Source: Aureibaculum algae (GTDB lineage Bacteria > Bacteroidota > Bacteroidia > Flavobacteriales > Flavobacteriaceae). Taken from it: DNA of 64,000 nucleotides. The first letter of the stretch is position 1. Every line of letters begins with the position of its first letter. Shown piece by piece: positions 7,797 through 17,380 of this stretch. The translations under genes were made by a program, and so were the position numbers. The stretch covers positions 1,564,501-1,628,500 of the forward strand of contig NZ_CP040749.1 of NCBI RefSeq assembly GCF_006065315.1, written 5' to 3'. Below the pieces are notes generated by a model that was given only the letters and a program-made list of their open reading frames with translations, was not told the origin of the DNA and did no database searches.

Positions 7797-7986
7797 CGGT
7801 GTAAACTTTCATAATTTTTCACGCACAATCTGTATTATCAATACGCTTACTATTTGACAACGTATCGCTCTATTTAACAAGAATCAAACGATGGTTTAAA
7901 TGTGATCATTTTCAGAAGATGAAGTTGTAATAATAAGAAGATAAATTTAAAAAAAGAGAGCCTTTTTTTAAAAAGGTCAAAATGAC

Positions 7987-8994
7987 TTAAATAATATTTA
8001 CCTCGGCTTCAATAGCAATATTAAATTTATCAAAAACGGTTTTCTGAATTAATTTTGATAGAGCCAATACTTCTTTTCCGGTAGCATTACCATAATTAAC
8101 CAATACCAAAGCTTGGTTTTTGTGGCTTCCAGTATTTCCAATCCGTTTGCCTTTAAATCCTGATTGTTCTACCAACCAACCTGCTGGCACTTTAATTTCC
8201 GTATCAGATACCTTATAATGAGGTACATCTGGAAATTTTTCTTGAAGTTTCTTAAACTCAGAAGCTAAAATAACAGGGTTCTTAAAAAAACTACCACTGT
8301 TCCCTAAATCTGCCGGGTCAGGTAATTTACTTTTTCTGATGGCGATTACGGCATCTGAAATATTTTTTATAGTGGGGTTTTCAATTCCGTTTTTTTTCAA
8401 TTCCGCCTGAATAGCCCCATAAGAACTATTTAATTGATGTTTGTTTTTGGTAAGTTTGAAAAATACATTGGTAATAATATAGCGACCTTTCAATTGGTTT
8501 TTAAAAACGGAGTTTCTGTAGCCAAAGGCACACTCCGCATTGGTAAAAGTTCTTGTTTTGCCCGTTTCAATGGCTACGGCTTCAACAGTTAAACACGTGT
8601 CTTTTAGTTCAACACCATATGCACCAATATTTTGGATAGGAGCCGTACCCACATTACCAGGTATGAGTGACATGTTTTCAACACCTCCAAAATTATGAGC
8701 AATACACCACAATACAAATTGATGCCAGTTTTCACCAGCAGCTACTTTTACAATTACATCATTGTCACTTTGCTCAACAATTTCTATCCCTTTAAAGGCA
8801 ATGTGAACAACTAATTTATCAATATTGTTTGTAAGCAAAACATTACTACCACCGCCAAGTATAAAAAAATCTTTTTCTTGTTCTAATAGATTACGCAAAG
8901 CTTCTATGCTTTCTATAGAAACAAATTGTTTGGCATTTACATCAATACCAAAAGTGTTATACGGCTGTAAAGAAATGTTTTGTTGAATTTGCAT
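7987..8994 (-). CDS. murB: UDP-N-acetylenolpyruvoylglucosamine reductase
   Basis: 335 aa. MurB reduces UDP-GlcNAc-enolpyruvate to UDP-N-acetylmuramate with FAD and NADPH in cytosolic peptidoglycan precursor synthesis. Visible motifs: YNTFGIDVNAKQFVSI at the N-terminus, FILGGGSNVLL for FAD binding (~residues 42-53), LIPGNVGTAPIQNIGAYGVE, and the catalytic serine in NSGSFFKNP (~232). The order and spacing are those of type I MurB. The start codon overlaps the stop of the upstream aminotransferase gene (TAATG), so the two form an operon. Confidence 0.97.
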   Translation of the reverse strand: MQIQQNISLQPYNTFGIDVNAKQFVSIESIEALRNLLEQEKDFFILGGGSNVLLTNNIDKLVVHIAFKGIEIVEQSDNDVIVKVAAGENWHQFVLWCIAHNFGGVENMSLIPGNVGTAPIQNIGAYGVELKDTCLTVEAVAIETGKTRTFTNAECAFGYRNSVFKNQLKGRYIITNVFFKLTKNKHQLNSSYGAIQAELKKNGIENPTIKNISDAVIAIRKSKLPDPADLGNSGSFFKNPVILASEFKKLQEKFPDVPHYKVSDTEIKVPAGWLVEQSGFKGKRIGNTGSHKNQALVLVNYGNATGKEVLALSKLIQKTVFDKFNIAIEAEVNII

Positions 8995-10184
8995 TAGTCT
9001 TTGTATACTTTTAAAGCTTCTTTTAATATTTGAACTGATTTTATTAAACTCTCTTTATTCAGTACATATGCAATTCTTACTTGGTTTAAACCCACACCAG
9101 GAGTAGAATAGAAGCCTGCTGCTGGTGCTACCATAATCGTTTCACCGTTAACATCAAAATCTTCTAAAAGCCATTGTGCAAAACGATCTGTGTTTTTTAC
9201 AGGCAATTCGGCAATACAATAAAAGGCTCCTTTTGGAGTCCCTACTTTTACACCATCTATTTTTTGTAATTCAGAAATTAAAGTATTTCGTCTATCTACA
9301 TATTCTGTGATTACAGCATCAAAATAACTTTGTGGTGTTTCTAAAGCCGCTTCACTGGCAATTTGAGCAAATGTAGGAGGACTTAAACGTGCTTGGGCAA
9401 ATTTTAATGCCGTTTGTATTAAGGTCTTGTTTTTAGAGACTAAGCAACCAATACGTGCACCGCACATACTATAGCGTTTAGATACAGAGTCAATAACAAT
9501 TGCATTTTCTTCTAAACCTTCTACTTGTAATATCGAATAATGTTCTAAACCATCATAAGTAAATTCTCTATACACTTCATCCGCAATTAAAAAGAGATCA
9601 TGCTTTTTTACAATTGCAGCTAGTTTTTTTATTTCTTCTTTTGAGTATAAGTATCCTGTCGGATTGCCAGGGTTACAAATTAAAATAGCCTTTGTCTTTG
9701 GCGTAATTAATTTTTCAAATTCCTCGATAGGAGGTAAGGCAAAATTATCATCAATTTTAGAAACTACGGGTACAATAGTAACCCCTGAAGAGGTTGAAAA
9801 TCCGTTATAGTTGGCATAAAAAGGTTCAGGTATAATTACTTCATCATCAACATCCATAATACTACCAAACGCAAAAAGAAGAGCCTCACTACCACCAGTA
9901 GTTACTATAATATCGTCATGTTTAACATGAATGTCATTTTTAGCATAATAATCAGCTATTTTTTGACGATACGTTTCAGAACCTTCTGATCTAGAATAGG
10001 CTAGAATTTCTAATGAGTTGTTTTTAACAGCGTCTAAGGCTATTTTAGGTGTTTTTATATCGGGTTGACCAATATTTAAATGATAAATGGTTTTACCTGC
10101 TTTTTGAGCTTTTTCAGCGTAAGGCACCAATTTTCGAATTGGTGATTGCGGCATTAAGCTTCCTTTTTTTGATACTATTGGCAT
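8994..10184 (-). CDS. Class I/II PLP-dependent aminotransferase (AspB-like)
   Basis: 396 aa from ATG at 10184; a TTG 30 nt upstream is less likely because the family begins near MPIVSKKGSLMPQSPIRKL. It transfers amino groups between amino acids and 2-oxo acids with pyridoxal phosphate. Visible: NPGNPTGYLYS for substrate/cofactor binding, DEVYREFTYDG (Asp to the pyridine nitrogen), the Schiff-base lysine in SVSKRYSMCGARIG (~residue 235), and a C-terminal arginine in LNQVRIAYVL. Whether aspartate or aromatic amino acids are preferred cannot be told. It is co-transcribed with murB. Confidence 0.93.
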   Translation of the reverse strand: MPIVSKKGSLMPQSPIRKLVPYAEKAQKAGKTIYHLNIGQPDIKTPKIALDAVKNNSLEILAYSRSEGSETYRQKIADYYAKNDIHVKHDDIIVTTGGSEALLFAFGSIMDVDDEVIIPEPFYANYNGFSTSSGVTIVPVVSKIDDNFALPPIEEFEKLITPKTKAILICNPGNPTGYLYSKEEIKKLAAIVKKHDLFLIADEVYREFTYDGLEHYSILQVEGLEENAIVIDSVSKRYSMCGARIGCLVSKNKTLIQTALKFAQARLSPPTFAQIASEAALETPQSYFDAVITEYVDRRNTLISELQKIDGVKVGTPKGAFYCIAELPVKNTDRFAQWLLEDFDVNGETIMVAPAAGFYSTPGVGLNQVRIAYVLNKESLIKSVQILKEALKVYKD

Positions 10185-10429
10185 AACTATAATTAAAAAC
10201 TGTTTGTAGAACAAAATTGCAAAATTTTATTCAATTTCTACCTTAGAAAATAAAATATTAAAAGATCCTATTTTTAATGTTGCATAGCTACTAAAATTAA
10301 AGTTTTGAGTAGAGAAAGTAATCGTCAAATTGTTAAAAATTAGTTATTTAAAAAGTTAAAGTCTCAAAAAAATTGGAAATTATTGAATAATTCACTAAAT
10401 TTAGAAACACATCAATTCATTTTACAAAT

Positions 10430-11749
10430 TTGAAAGTCAGGTTTTTACATATTATTTTACTACTGTTTGTTATGAGTAACAGTTTTGCCCAAGATAAATT
10501 TAATATTCTGGGTAATAAGGATAGTTATGCCTTGTCTTTTAAAATGGTTAATAATTTAATTATTATTCCCATTGAAGTGAATGACGTAAAGTTGAATTTT
10601 TTATTAGATACGGGTGTTGATAATTCTTTACTGATCAATCTGAAATTAGAAGATTCGCTAAACCTTAATAATGTTGAAGAGATCCAATTAAGAGGGCTAG
10701 GAGAAGGTGATCATGTAAGTGCAGTGAAATCGGAAAATAACACTTTTAAATTGGGTAAGATTTTTAATGATAAGCATATGGTTTATGCGATACAAAGTGA
10801 AAATTTAGACCTATCTACACGTTTGGGTATTGATATTAACGGAATTATTGGTGGCGATTTATTTAGAGATTTTATTGTTGAAATTAATTATGCTACACAA
10901 CGCGTAAAGTTTTATAATCCAGATACGTATACCTATAAAGATTGTAGACGCTGTGAAGATTTTGAATTGCATTTTTATAAAAACAAACCCTACATCTATG
11001 CATCTGTTGATGTTGATAAAGAAATACCTGTTAAATTATTAATAGATTCTGGAGGTAGCGATGCCTTATGGCTTTTTGATGAATCTAGTCTAGATATTTC
11101 TATTCCAGAAAAACACTTTAATGATTATTTAGGAAGAGGGTTGAGCGGTAATGTATATGGTAAACGAAGTAAGATTAAAAAAATAATGTTGGGTACTTAT
11201 ATTCTTAAAGATGCTAATGTAGCCTATCCTAATTATAGTTCTATTGAAAAAGCATATCGGCATGAAGAGAGAAATGGTTCATTAGGTTCAGAGATCTTAA
11301 AGCGGTTTAGAATTGTTTATGATTATCCAAACAAAAGATTGACTATTAAAAAACCATCTAAATATTTTAAAGATCCGTTCTTATATAATATGAGTGGTAT
11401 TGAGTTGATGCATAACGGGAGTATGATGGTAAAGGAGCGGCAATCAGATATGTTAAAATCGGATTCTGAAAGTAGTGACCGTGCAACAGTTCAGATGGTA
11501 TATAGTTATGTGTATGCTTTGAAACCATCGTATAAAATTGCAGAATTAAGAAAAGATTCACCAGCCTATCAAGCAGGTTTACAAGCAGGCGATATCGTTT
11601 TAGCAATTAACGGAAAGGCTTCTTATAATTACAAACTTCAAGAAATTACCTATTTGTTTTCAAGTAAAGAAGGTAAAAAGATAAAATTGTTAGTTGAGCG
11701 GAATGGCGTCGAATTAAACTTTGAGTTTAAACTTAAAAAACTCCTCTAA
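10430..11749 (+). CDS. Retropepsin-like aspartic protease with C-terminal PDZ domain
   Basis: 439 aa. I accept the TTG start at 10430 because a good signal peptide follows at once (MKVRFLHIILLLFVMSNSFA) and there is no in-frame ATG upstream. Two aspartic-protease motifs occur: LLDTGVDNSLL (~residue 57) and LLIDSGGSDALWLF (~203). Each starts a retropepsin-like half, so this is a pseudo-two-domain enzyme. A PDZ domain at ~370-430 includes SPAYQAGLQAGDIVLAINGK. It is probably a periplasmic protease or peptide-binding protein; substrate unknown. A hairpin terminator follows at 11781. Confidence 0.85.
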   Translation: MKVRFLHIILLLFVMSNSFAQDKFNILGNKDSYALSFKMVNNLIIIPIEVNDVKLNFLLDTGVDNSLLINLKLEDSLNLNNVEEIQLRGLGEGDHVSAVKSENNTFKLGKIFNDKHMVYAIQSENLDLSTRLGIDINGIIGGDLFRDFIVEINYATQRVKFYNPDTYTYKDCRRCEDFELHFYKNKPYIYASVDVDKEIPVKLLIDSGGSDALWLFDESSLDISIPEKHFNDYLGRGLSGNVYGKRSKIKKIMLGTYILKDANVAYPNYSSIEKAYRHEERNGSLGSEILKRFRIVYDYPNKRLTIKKPSKYFKDPFLYNMSGIELMHNGSMMVKERQSDMLKSDSESSDRATVQMVYSYVYALKPSYKIAELRKDSPAYQAGLQAGDIVLAINGKASYNYKLQEITYLFSSKEGKKIKLLVERNGVELNFEFKLKKLL

Positions 11750-11780
11750 AAATATTGTTTTTTCCTATAAAATTAAAAAA

Positions 11781-11798
11781 GCGACCAATGTTGGTCGC
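11781..11798 (+). terminator. Rho-independent terminator
   Basis: Perfect 8-bp stem gcgaccaa-tg-ttggtcgc with an A-run before and a TTTT after, 31 bp downstream of the retropepsin gene. The A-run on the other side means it could also stop transcripts from the minus strand. Confidence 0.85.
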
Positions 11799-11939
11799 TT
11801 TTATAGTATATAAAACTCTAAATTTAAAACTATTTTAATTTCTCTGAAAGCATTGTGGCTTTCACTTTCTACTTCATTTCTCCTTTAGGGAGTTTAGAAA
11901 TGATTTTTCAATCAGTTTTAAATGAAGTAAAATAAAATT

Positions 11940-12401
11940 TTATTGTTCTGGTGTAGCAACCATACTTTTTTCATGGTTTTCTAACTTGGTTAGGCTACTT
12001 TCTTTTTTTACATTTCCTCGTACTGGTATAACAATTTTAGGTCTATCAGCATTAGAAGTAATTGTAATTGATTTCGCTATTTGGCCAACTCTGTTGGTGT
12101 CATACTTCACAGCTATTTCACCAGTTTGGCCTGGCATAATAGGTTCTTTTGGAGTAGAAGGTACTGTACAACCACAACTACCTGTTACTCTAGATATGAT
12201 TAATGGTGATTTACCAACATTGGTAAATTTTAATAATCTAACGCCATCGGCATTCTTTTCAATTGAGCCAAAGTCAACGTTTTTTGTTGCAAACTTAAAC
12301 TTTGGGGCATTAGGGTCTACTTTTGTTGCTGTAGTTTCCTCTTGGGCGTTTATTGATAAACTGATACACCCGATAAATAATAATACTGCTAATTTCTTCA
12401 T
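11940..12401 (-). CDS. DUF1573 secreted protein
   Basis: 153 aa with a signal peptide (MKKLAVLLFIGCISLSINAQ). The mature part is a single Ig-like DUF1573 domain: FATKNVDFGSIEKN, then LLKFTNVGKSPLIISRVTGS followed by CGCTVP, and the closing strand ITITSNADRPKIVIPVRGNV. Such proteins are widespread in Bacteroidota and have no assigned biochemical role. The gene diverges from valS; a TATCTTTG -7 element lies 26 nt upstream of its start. Confidence 0.92.
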   Translation of the reverse strand: MKKLAVLLFIGCISLSINAQEETTATKVDPNAPKFKFATKNVDFGSIEKNADGVRLLKFTNVGKSPLIISRVTGSCGCTVPSTPKEPIMPGQTGEIAVKYDTNRVGQIAKSITITSNADRPKIVIPVRGNVKKESSLTKLENHEKSMVATPEQ

Positions 12402-12426
12402 TTTTATTTGTAATTTATTAAAGAAT

Positions 12427-12434
12427 CAAAGATA
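12427..12434 (-). promoter_or_regulatory. Bacteroidota -7 element for the DUF1573 gene
   Basis: TATCTTTG on the minus strand fits the TAnnTTTG consensus, with its edge 26 nt from the start codon. No convincing -33 TTTG was assigned. Confidence 0.45.
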
Positions 12435-12478
12435 TAAAATTATAACGACTAATTTATTTTTGTATTGTTTAGAAATTG

Positions 12479-12486
12479 TAACTTTG
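12479..12486 (+). promoter_or_regulatory. Bacteroidota -7 element for valS
   Basis: TAACTTTG matches TAnnTTTG and ends 29 nt before the chosen valS start. A TTTTTG lies about 16 nt upstream, slightly close for a -33 box. It supports ATG 12516 over the longer frame from 12465, which would begin upstream of this promoter. Confidence 0.5.
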
Positions 12487-12515
12487 CTAATTGTTTTCAA
12501 AAACTATACCAAAAT

Positions 12516-15167
12516 ATGAGTATTCCCTCTAAATATGATGCTAGCCAAGTAGAAAGTAAATGGTACAATTACTGGATGAAACACAATTATTTTCATTCAA
12601 CTCCTAATGAAAAGGAACCATATACGATTGTAATTCCACCTCCAAATGTAACTGGAATTTTGCACATGGGGCATATGTTAAACAATACAATTCAAGATGT
12701 ATTGGTAAGACGTGCACGTTTACAGGGTAAAAATGCGTGTTGGGTACCTGGTACAGATCATGCTTCTATTGCTACAGAAGCAAAAGTAGTTGCCAAATTA
12801 AAAGAGAATGGCATTCAAAAAAATGACCTGTCTCGTGAAGAATTTTTAAAGCATGCATGGGATTGGACTGATGAATATGGTGGTGTTATTTTAGAGCAAT
12901 TAAAAAAATTAGGTTGTTCTTGTGATTGGGATAGAACCAAATTCACATTAGATGATGACATGAGTGAATCTGTTATTAAAGTTTTTATTGATTTATACAA
13001 TAAAGGCATGATATACAGAGGTTTTAGAATGGTAAATTGGGATCCTGAAGCTAAAACTACCTTGTCAGATGAAGAAGTACATTACGAAGAACGTCAAGGA
13101 AACTTATATTATTTAGAGTATAACATTGTTGATAGTGATGAAAAAGTAACTATTGCTACTACACGTCCGGAAACCATTTTAGGGGATACCGCAATTTGTA
13201 TTAATCCGAATGACGAGCGTTTTACGCATTTAAGAGGTAAAAAGGTAATTGTACCCTTGTGTGATCGAGTAATACCAATTATTGAAGATGAATATGTAGA
13301 TATAGAGTTTGGTACGGGTTGTTTAAAAGTGACCCCTGCACATGATGAAAATGATAAAAATTTAGGAGATAAGCACAACTTAGAAGTTATTGATATTTTT
13401 AATGAAGATGCTACGTTAAATAGCTTCGGACTGCATTATCAAGGTAAAGATAGGTTTGTTGTAAGAAAAGAAATTTCTAAAGAATTAGAGGAAAAAGGCT
13501 TTTTGGTTAAAATAGAAAGTCATTTACATAAAGTTGGAACATCTGAGCGTACAAAGGCGGTTATTGAACCACGTTTGTCTGATCAGTGGTTCTTAAAAAT
13601 GGAAGAATTAGCCAAGCCAGCGATAAAAGCGGTGTTAGAAAATGATGAGGTTAAGTTTTTTCCACAAAAATTTGAAAATACCTACAGACATTGGATGGAA
13701 AATATTCGCGATTGGAATATTTCTAGACAGTTATGGTGGGGCCAACGAATTCCGGCCTACTATTTTGGAGATGGTAAAGAAGATTTTGTAGTTGCTGAGA
13801 GTAGGGAAGAGGCTTTTGAAAAAGCAAAAGCTAAATTGGCGGTCAACTCGAGCGGAGTTGAGAGTTCATTGAAAATTGAAGACTTAAGACAAGATAATGA
13901 TGTGTTGGATACCTGGTTTTCTTCTTGGTTATGGCCAATGAGTGTTTTTGATGGTATTCGTAATCCTGAAAATGAAGATATTCAATACTATTATCCAACC
14001 AATGATTTAGTAACAGGTCCAGATATTTTATTCTTTTGGGTAGCTCGTATGATTGTTGCGGGTTATGAGTTTAAAAATGAAAGACCGTTTGAGAATGTAT
14101 ATTTTACAGGATTAGTAAGAGATAAACAACGACGTAAAATGAGTAAGTCGTTAGGTAATTCGCCTGACGCTTTAAAATTGATTGAAGACTATGGTGCTGA
14201 CGGTGTTCGTGTAGGTTTATTGTTAAGTGCAGCAGCAGGTAACGATTTAATGTTTGATGAGGCGTTGTGCCAACAAGGAAAGCAATTTGCCAATAAAATT
14301 TGGAATGCCTTTAGGTTGGTAACAGGTTGGGAAGTTGATGCAACTATTGAGCAACCTAACTCTAGTAAAATAGCTATTGAATGGTATGAAGCTACTTTTC
14401 AAGAGACATTGGTTGAAATTGAAGATCATTTTAGTAAATACAGACTTTCAGATGCCTTAATGGCAACCTATAAATTAATTTGGGATGATTTCTGCTCATG
14501 GTTACTAGAGATGGTAAAACCAAATTATGGTACACCTATTGATGCTGAAACTTATAAAAGTATCATTGCTATTTTTGAAAATAATTTAAAAATATTGCAT
14601 CCGTTTATGCCGTTTTTAACGGAAGAAATTTGGCAATTTATAGAGGATAGGAGTCCTGAAGATGCATTAATTGTTGCCGAATGGCCTAAGAATGCAATTA
14701 TAAATACGGATTTAATAAAACAGTTTGATTTCACTAAAGAGGTTGTTTCAGGTATTAGAAATATCAGAAAAGAGAAAAACATTTCTTTCAAAGAAAAAAT
14801 CGGATTCTCGATATTAAACAACGAAAACTCAGCAACTATTTTTGATGATGTTATTCAAAAATTAGGAAATTTAGAAAGTATAGAAACCGTTAATGAAGCG
14901 GTGCAAGGAGCGTTAACCTTTAGAGTAAAATCGAATGAGTATTTTATTCCAATAGCTGGAGCTGTAAATGTTGAAGACGAAATTAAAAAACTAACCGAAG
15001 AGTTAAATTATACGGAAGGGTTTTTAAAATCGGTACAGAAAAAATTATCGAATGAACGTTTTGTTTCTAATGCACCAGATCAAGTAGTAGCAAGTGAAAA
15101 GCAAAAAGAAGCCGATGCTGTTGCTAAAATTGAAACGTTGAAAGCGAGTTTAGCTAGTTTAAAGTAG
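12516..15167 (+). CDS. valS: Valyl-tRNA synthetase
   Basis: 883 aa from ATG at 12516 ([20 protein letters not shown]); the frame is open further upstream but that part is not conserved-looking. It charges tRNA-Val. The class I signatures are present: HMGHM at residues 50-54 after PPPNVTGIL, and KMSKS near 540 in [13 protein letters not shown]. The CP1 editing domain lies between ([13 protein letters not shown]). The last ~70 residues form the usual C-terminal coiled coil ([20 protein letters not shown]). Between EKAKAKLA and [16 protein letters not shown] there is an extra VNSSGVESS (~residue 443) encoded by a 19-bp palindrome. Confidence 0.97.
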   Translation: MSIPSKYDASQVESKWYNYWMKHNYFHSTPNEKEPYTIVIPPPNVTGILHMGHMLNNTIQDVLVRRARLQGKNACWVPGTDHASIATEAKVVAKLKENGIQKNDLSREEFLKHAWDWTDEYGGVILEQLKKLGCSCDWDRTKFTLDDDMSESVIKVFIDLYNKGMIYRGFRMVNWDPEAKTTLSDEEVHYEERQGNLYYLEYNIVDSDEKVTIATTRPETILGDTAICINPNDERFTHLRGKKVIVPLCDRVIPIIEDEYVDIEFGTGCLKVTPAHDENDKNLGDKHNLEVIDIFNEDATLNSFGLHYQGKDRFVVRKEISKELEEKGFLVKIESHLHKVGTSERTKAVIEPRLSDQWFLKMEELAKPAIKAVLENDEVKFFPQKFENTYRHWMENIRDWNISRQLWWGQRIPAYYFGDGKEDFVVAESREEAFEKAKAKLAVNSSGVESSLKIEDLRQDNDVLDTWFSSWLWPMSVFDGIRNPENEDIQYYYPTNDLVTGPDILFFWVARMIVAGYEFKNERPFENVYFTGLVRDKQRRKMSKSLGNSPDALKLIEDYGADGVRVGLLLSAAAGNDLMFDEALCQQGKQFANKIWNAFRLVTGWEVDATIEQPNSSKIAIEWYEATFQETLVEIEDHFSKYRLSDALMATYKLIWDDFCSWLLEMVKPNYGTPIDAETYKSIIAIFENNLKILHPFMPFLTEEIWQFIEDRSPEDALIVAEWPKNAIINTDLIKQFDFTKEVVSGIRNIRKEKNISFKEKIGFSILNNENSATIFDDVIQKLGNLESIETVNEAVQGALTFRVKSNEYFIPIAGAVNVEDEIKKLTEELNYTEGFLKSVQKKLSNERFVSNAPDQVVASEKQKEADAVAKIETLKASLASLK
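13843..13861. repeat. 19-bp palindrome inside the valS coding sequence
   Basis: tcaactcgagcggagttga: a perfect 7-bp stem with a 5-nt loop. It encodes part of VNSSGVESS at a position where I expect other ValS proteins to have a shorter linker. It keeps the reading frame. The form recalls short palindromic elements tolerated inside genes. Confidence 0.6.
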
Positions 15168-15225
15168 CTTGGCATAAATATGTTGAGCTAGGTTTTATTG
15201 TATTTTATTGTTGAAATAATCAAAA

Positions 15226-15612
15226 ATGAAAATTAAAAAATTATTGCCCTTTATATTTGGATTAATTTTTACAACAATATCTTGTAGTTCGGATGATGTC
15301 GATTTGAATCCGAATTATCCTAGTGAGTTTATCAATACCTGGTTAGAATCCTATGAAGAATCCTATGGAATTTATAGACCCTCAGATTATAAAATATTCC
15401 CAGAATCAATATATCGACAGTCCTATACATTTATGATAAATAATGAATGTGAATACTTGGTGTTATCTCCAGTAGACGCTCATTATATTGAAAAAGGTTA
15501 TTGGGAATACATTGAAAAAGATAACGTTATAAATATATATAATCCTGACAAGGAGTTGTTTAAAAAATTAAAAGTAACTTCAATTGCAGCTGAGCTGTTA
15601 CAAATTGAATAA
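15226..15612 (+). CDS. Putative lipoprotein (128 aa)
   Basis: A lipoprotein signal peptide is visible: positively charged start MKIKKLLPFIFGLIFTTIS, then the lipobox cysteine at residue 20, followed by SSDDVD. Acidic residues right after the cysteine are common in Bacteroidota lipoproteins. The mature part (~108 residues) contains YTFMINNECEYLVLSP and GYWEYIEKDNVINIY, suggestive of a small beta-barrel like lipocalin-type proteins, but I do not assign a family. It stands alone behind valS. Confidence 0.75.
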   Translation: MKIKKLLPFIFGLIFTTISCSSDDVDLNPNYPSEFINTWLESYEESYGIYRPSDYKIFPESIYRQSYTFMINNECEYLVLSPVDAHYIEKGYWEYIEKDNVINIYNPDKELFKKLKVTSIAAELLQIE

Positions 15613-15669
15613 AAGCAAGTCCTTTTCGGTGTATGAAACACAGCTATTCTTAGTTAAATTTAAAACAAA

Positions 15670-16563
15670 ATTAACCCAACAGAAATACATATTGTACCTG
15701 AACTTCCTACTCCAATAAGGTTACAGGAATATGGTGTTGGTATTTTTATCGCTGCATTAACGAAATCGGCTTTAAAGAAAGTAATTAAGAAAAAGTATGT
15801 CACGGTTAATGACATTATAGCAACTACAGGTACACTAATACATGGAGGTGAGTCCATTCGTTTAACCATACCCAAGGAAGTTACTCCGATTAAGAAACTT
15901 ATCTTTTCGCTTACCGTTTTATTTGAAGATGAACACTTGGCTGTGCTTCATAAACCTGCAGGTATTTTAGTCAGTGGTAATAGTTTTAAAACGGTTGCCA
16001 ACGCATTACCACAAAATATTAAATATAGTAACTTATCTGATGCTACTACACCACAACCCGTTCATCGCTTAGATTATGCAACTACGGGTATTTTATTGGT
16101 AGGAAAAACGAGCAGTAGTATTCGTGCTTTAAATAGAATGTTTGAAGATAAAAAGGTTGAGAAAACCTATTATGCCGTTACTATTGGTGAAATGAATAGT
16201 GATGGAAAAATCACGACTACAATTGATAGCAAACCATCACAATCGAATTATAAGAAACTAGATACTGTTTTCTCTGAGAGGTTTAAAAAACTTAATTTGG
16301 TTCAATTGGAGCCTAAAACAGGTAGAAGACATCAATTACGTAAACATCTGGCAAGTATTGATAATCCGATTCTTGGAGATGCTACTTATGGTATTGAAGA
16401 CCTGATTTTGAAAGGTAAGGGGTTATATTTACATGCGTATTCGTTACGTTTTACACATCCCTTTACAAATAAACAAGTCTATTTTAAGGATGAATTTCCA
16501 GAACGGTTTCAAAAACTATTTAGTTCTAAAATTTCAGAAATTGTTGGTGGAAACAACAACTAA
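15670..16563 (+). CDS. RluA-family rRNA pseudouridine synthase, start codon unclear
   Basis: The catalytic domain is clear: LAVLHKPAGILVSG, PVHRLDYATTGILLVGKTS with the catalytic Asp, and RRHQLRKHLA. The same frame is open from 15664 and encodes a convincing S4-like N-terminal region (PIRLQEYGVGIFIAALTKSA, then KKVIKKKYVTVND). No ATG, GTG or TTG occurs between the stop at 15661 and the S4 region; ATT at 15670 (used here), ATA at 15685 or ATT at 15691 are the only near-cognate choices. The TTG at 15937 would discard the S4 domain. Its stop abuts that of rluF, convergent. Target uridine not assigned. Confidence 0.75.
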   Translation: MNPTEIHIVPELPTPIRLQEYGVGIFIAALTKSALKKVIKKKYVTVNDIIATTGTLIHGGESIRLTIPKEVTPIKKLIFSLTVLFEDEHLAVLHKPAGILVSGNSFKTVANALPQNIKYSNLSDATTPQPVHRLDYATTGILLVGKTSSSIRALNRMFEDKKVEKTYYAVTIGEMNSDGKITTTIDSKPSQSNYKKLDTVFSERFKKLNLVQLEPKTGRRHQLRKHLASIDNPILGDATYGIEDLILKGKGLYLHAYSLRFTHPFTNKQVYFKDEFPERFQKLFSSKISEIVGGNNN

Positions 16564-17295
16564 TTAATCAATAGTCTTAGCCGAGTCAGCTACCAATCGA
16601 TTAATCTCGTTCAGCTCTTTATCTGTTAAATAACGCCATTCACCAACGGGAGTGTCTAAAGTGATATTCATTATTCTTACACGCTTTAATTTAGTTACTC
16701 TATAGTCTAAATGCTCACACATTCTACGAATTTGTCGGTTCAAACCTTGCGTTAAAATAATGTTGAATTGACTCTTATTAAGTTGTACTATCTTACATTT
16801 ACGAGTAACCGTATCTAAGATTGGAATACCATTACTCATTTTTTGAATAAAATCTTTGGTAATGGGTTTGTTAACCGTAACGATATATTCTTTTTCGTGA
16901 TTGTTTCTAGCACGTAATATTTTATTTACGATATCACCATCGTTCGTTAAAAAGATAAGGCCTTCACTTGGCTTGTCTAATCTACCAATAGGAAAAATGC
17001 GAGAAGGATATTTAATATAATCTATAATATTATCTTTTTCTACACGCGAGTCAGTTGTACAAACAATACCAATGGGCTTATTAAAAGCAATGTAAACGGG
17101 TTTTTCTTTGGGCTCCGAAATGAGTTCACCATTTACTCTAACTTCATCTTCAGGGTTAATTTTAGTCCCCAATTCAGGAACACTACCATTAATGGTAACT
17201 CGACCTTCATTGATTAACTTATCCGCTGCTCTTCTAGAGCAATAACCTACTTCACTTAGGTATTTGTTTATGCGTGTTCCAGTATTTTCGCTCAC
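16564..17295 (-). CDS. rluF: 23S rRNA pseudouridine synthase RluF-type
   Basis: 243 aa. An N-terminal S4 RNA-binding domain (RINKYLSEVGYCSRRAADKL) is followed by the RsuA/RluB/RluF catalytic core with the nucleophilic Asp in GRLDKPSEGLIFLTNDG (~residue 105) and the QGLNRQIRRMCEHL motif. The short linkers and KPIGIVCTT text fit RluF, which modifies U2604 of 23S rRNA in E. coli; paralogue assignment within the RsuA group is less certain than the enzyme class. It lies between a convergent RluA-family gene and the zinc-ribbon-type gene upstream. Confidence 0.88.
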   Translation of the reverse strand: MSENTGTRINKYLSEVGYCSRRAADKLINEGRVTINGSVPELGTKINPEDEVRVNGELISEPKEKPVYIAFNKPIGIVCTTDSRVEKDNIIDYIKYPSRIFPIGRLDKPSEGLIFLTNDGDIVNKILRARNNHEKEYIVTVNKPITKDFIQKMSNGIPILDTVTRKCKIVQLNKSQFNIILTQGLNRQIRRMCEHLDYRVTKLKRVRIMNITLDTPVGEWRYLTDKELNEINRLVADSAKTID

Positions 17296-17325
17296 TTGAT
17301 TGTATTTATTTGCAAAATAAAAATA

Positions 17326-17356
17326 AAAAACCCATTGAGCAAAGTCAATGGGTTTT
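17326..17356 (-). terminator. Rho-independent terminator
   Basis: On the minus strand aaaaacccattga pairs with tcaatgggttttt around a 7-nt loop, followed by a T-rich tract. It lies directly downstream of the coiled-coil protein gene ending at 17381 and separates it from rluF. Confidence 0.8.
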
Positions 17357-17380
17357 TAAATATTGAGTTGCGGTATGTTA

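Noticed and set aside
12465..12515. Longer N-terminus of valS
   Set aside because: These codons overlap the TAACTTTG promoter element and add 17 residues not expected in ValS.
15660..15875. Minus-strand frame of 71 codons
   Set aside because: It is antisense to the convincing S4-like N-terminal region of the RluA-family gene and has no family features.
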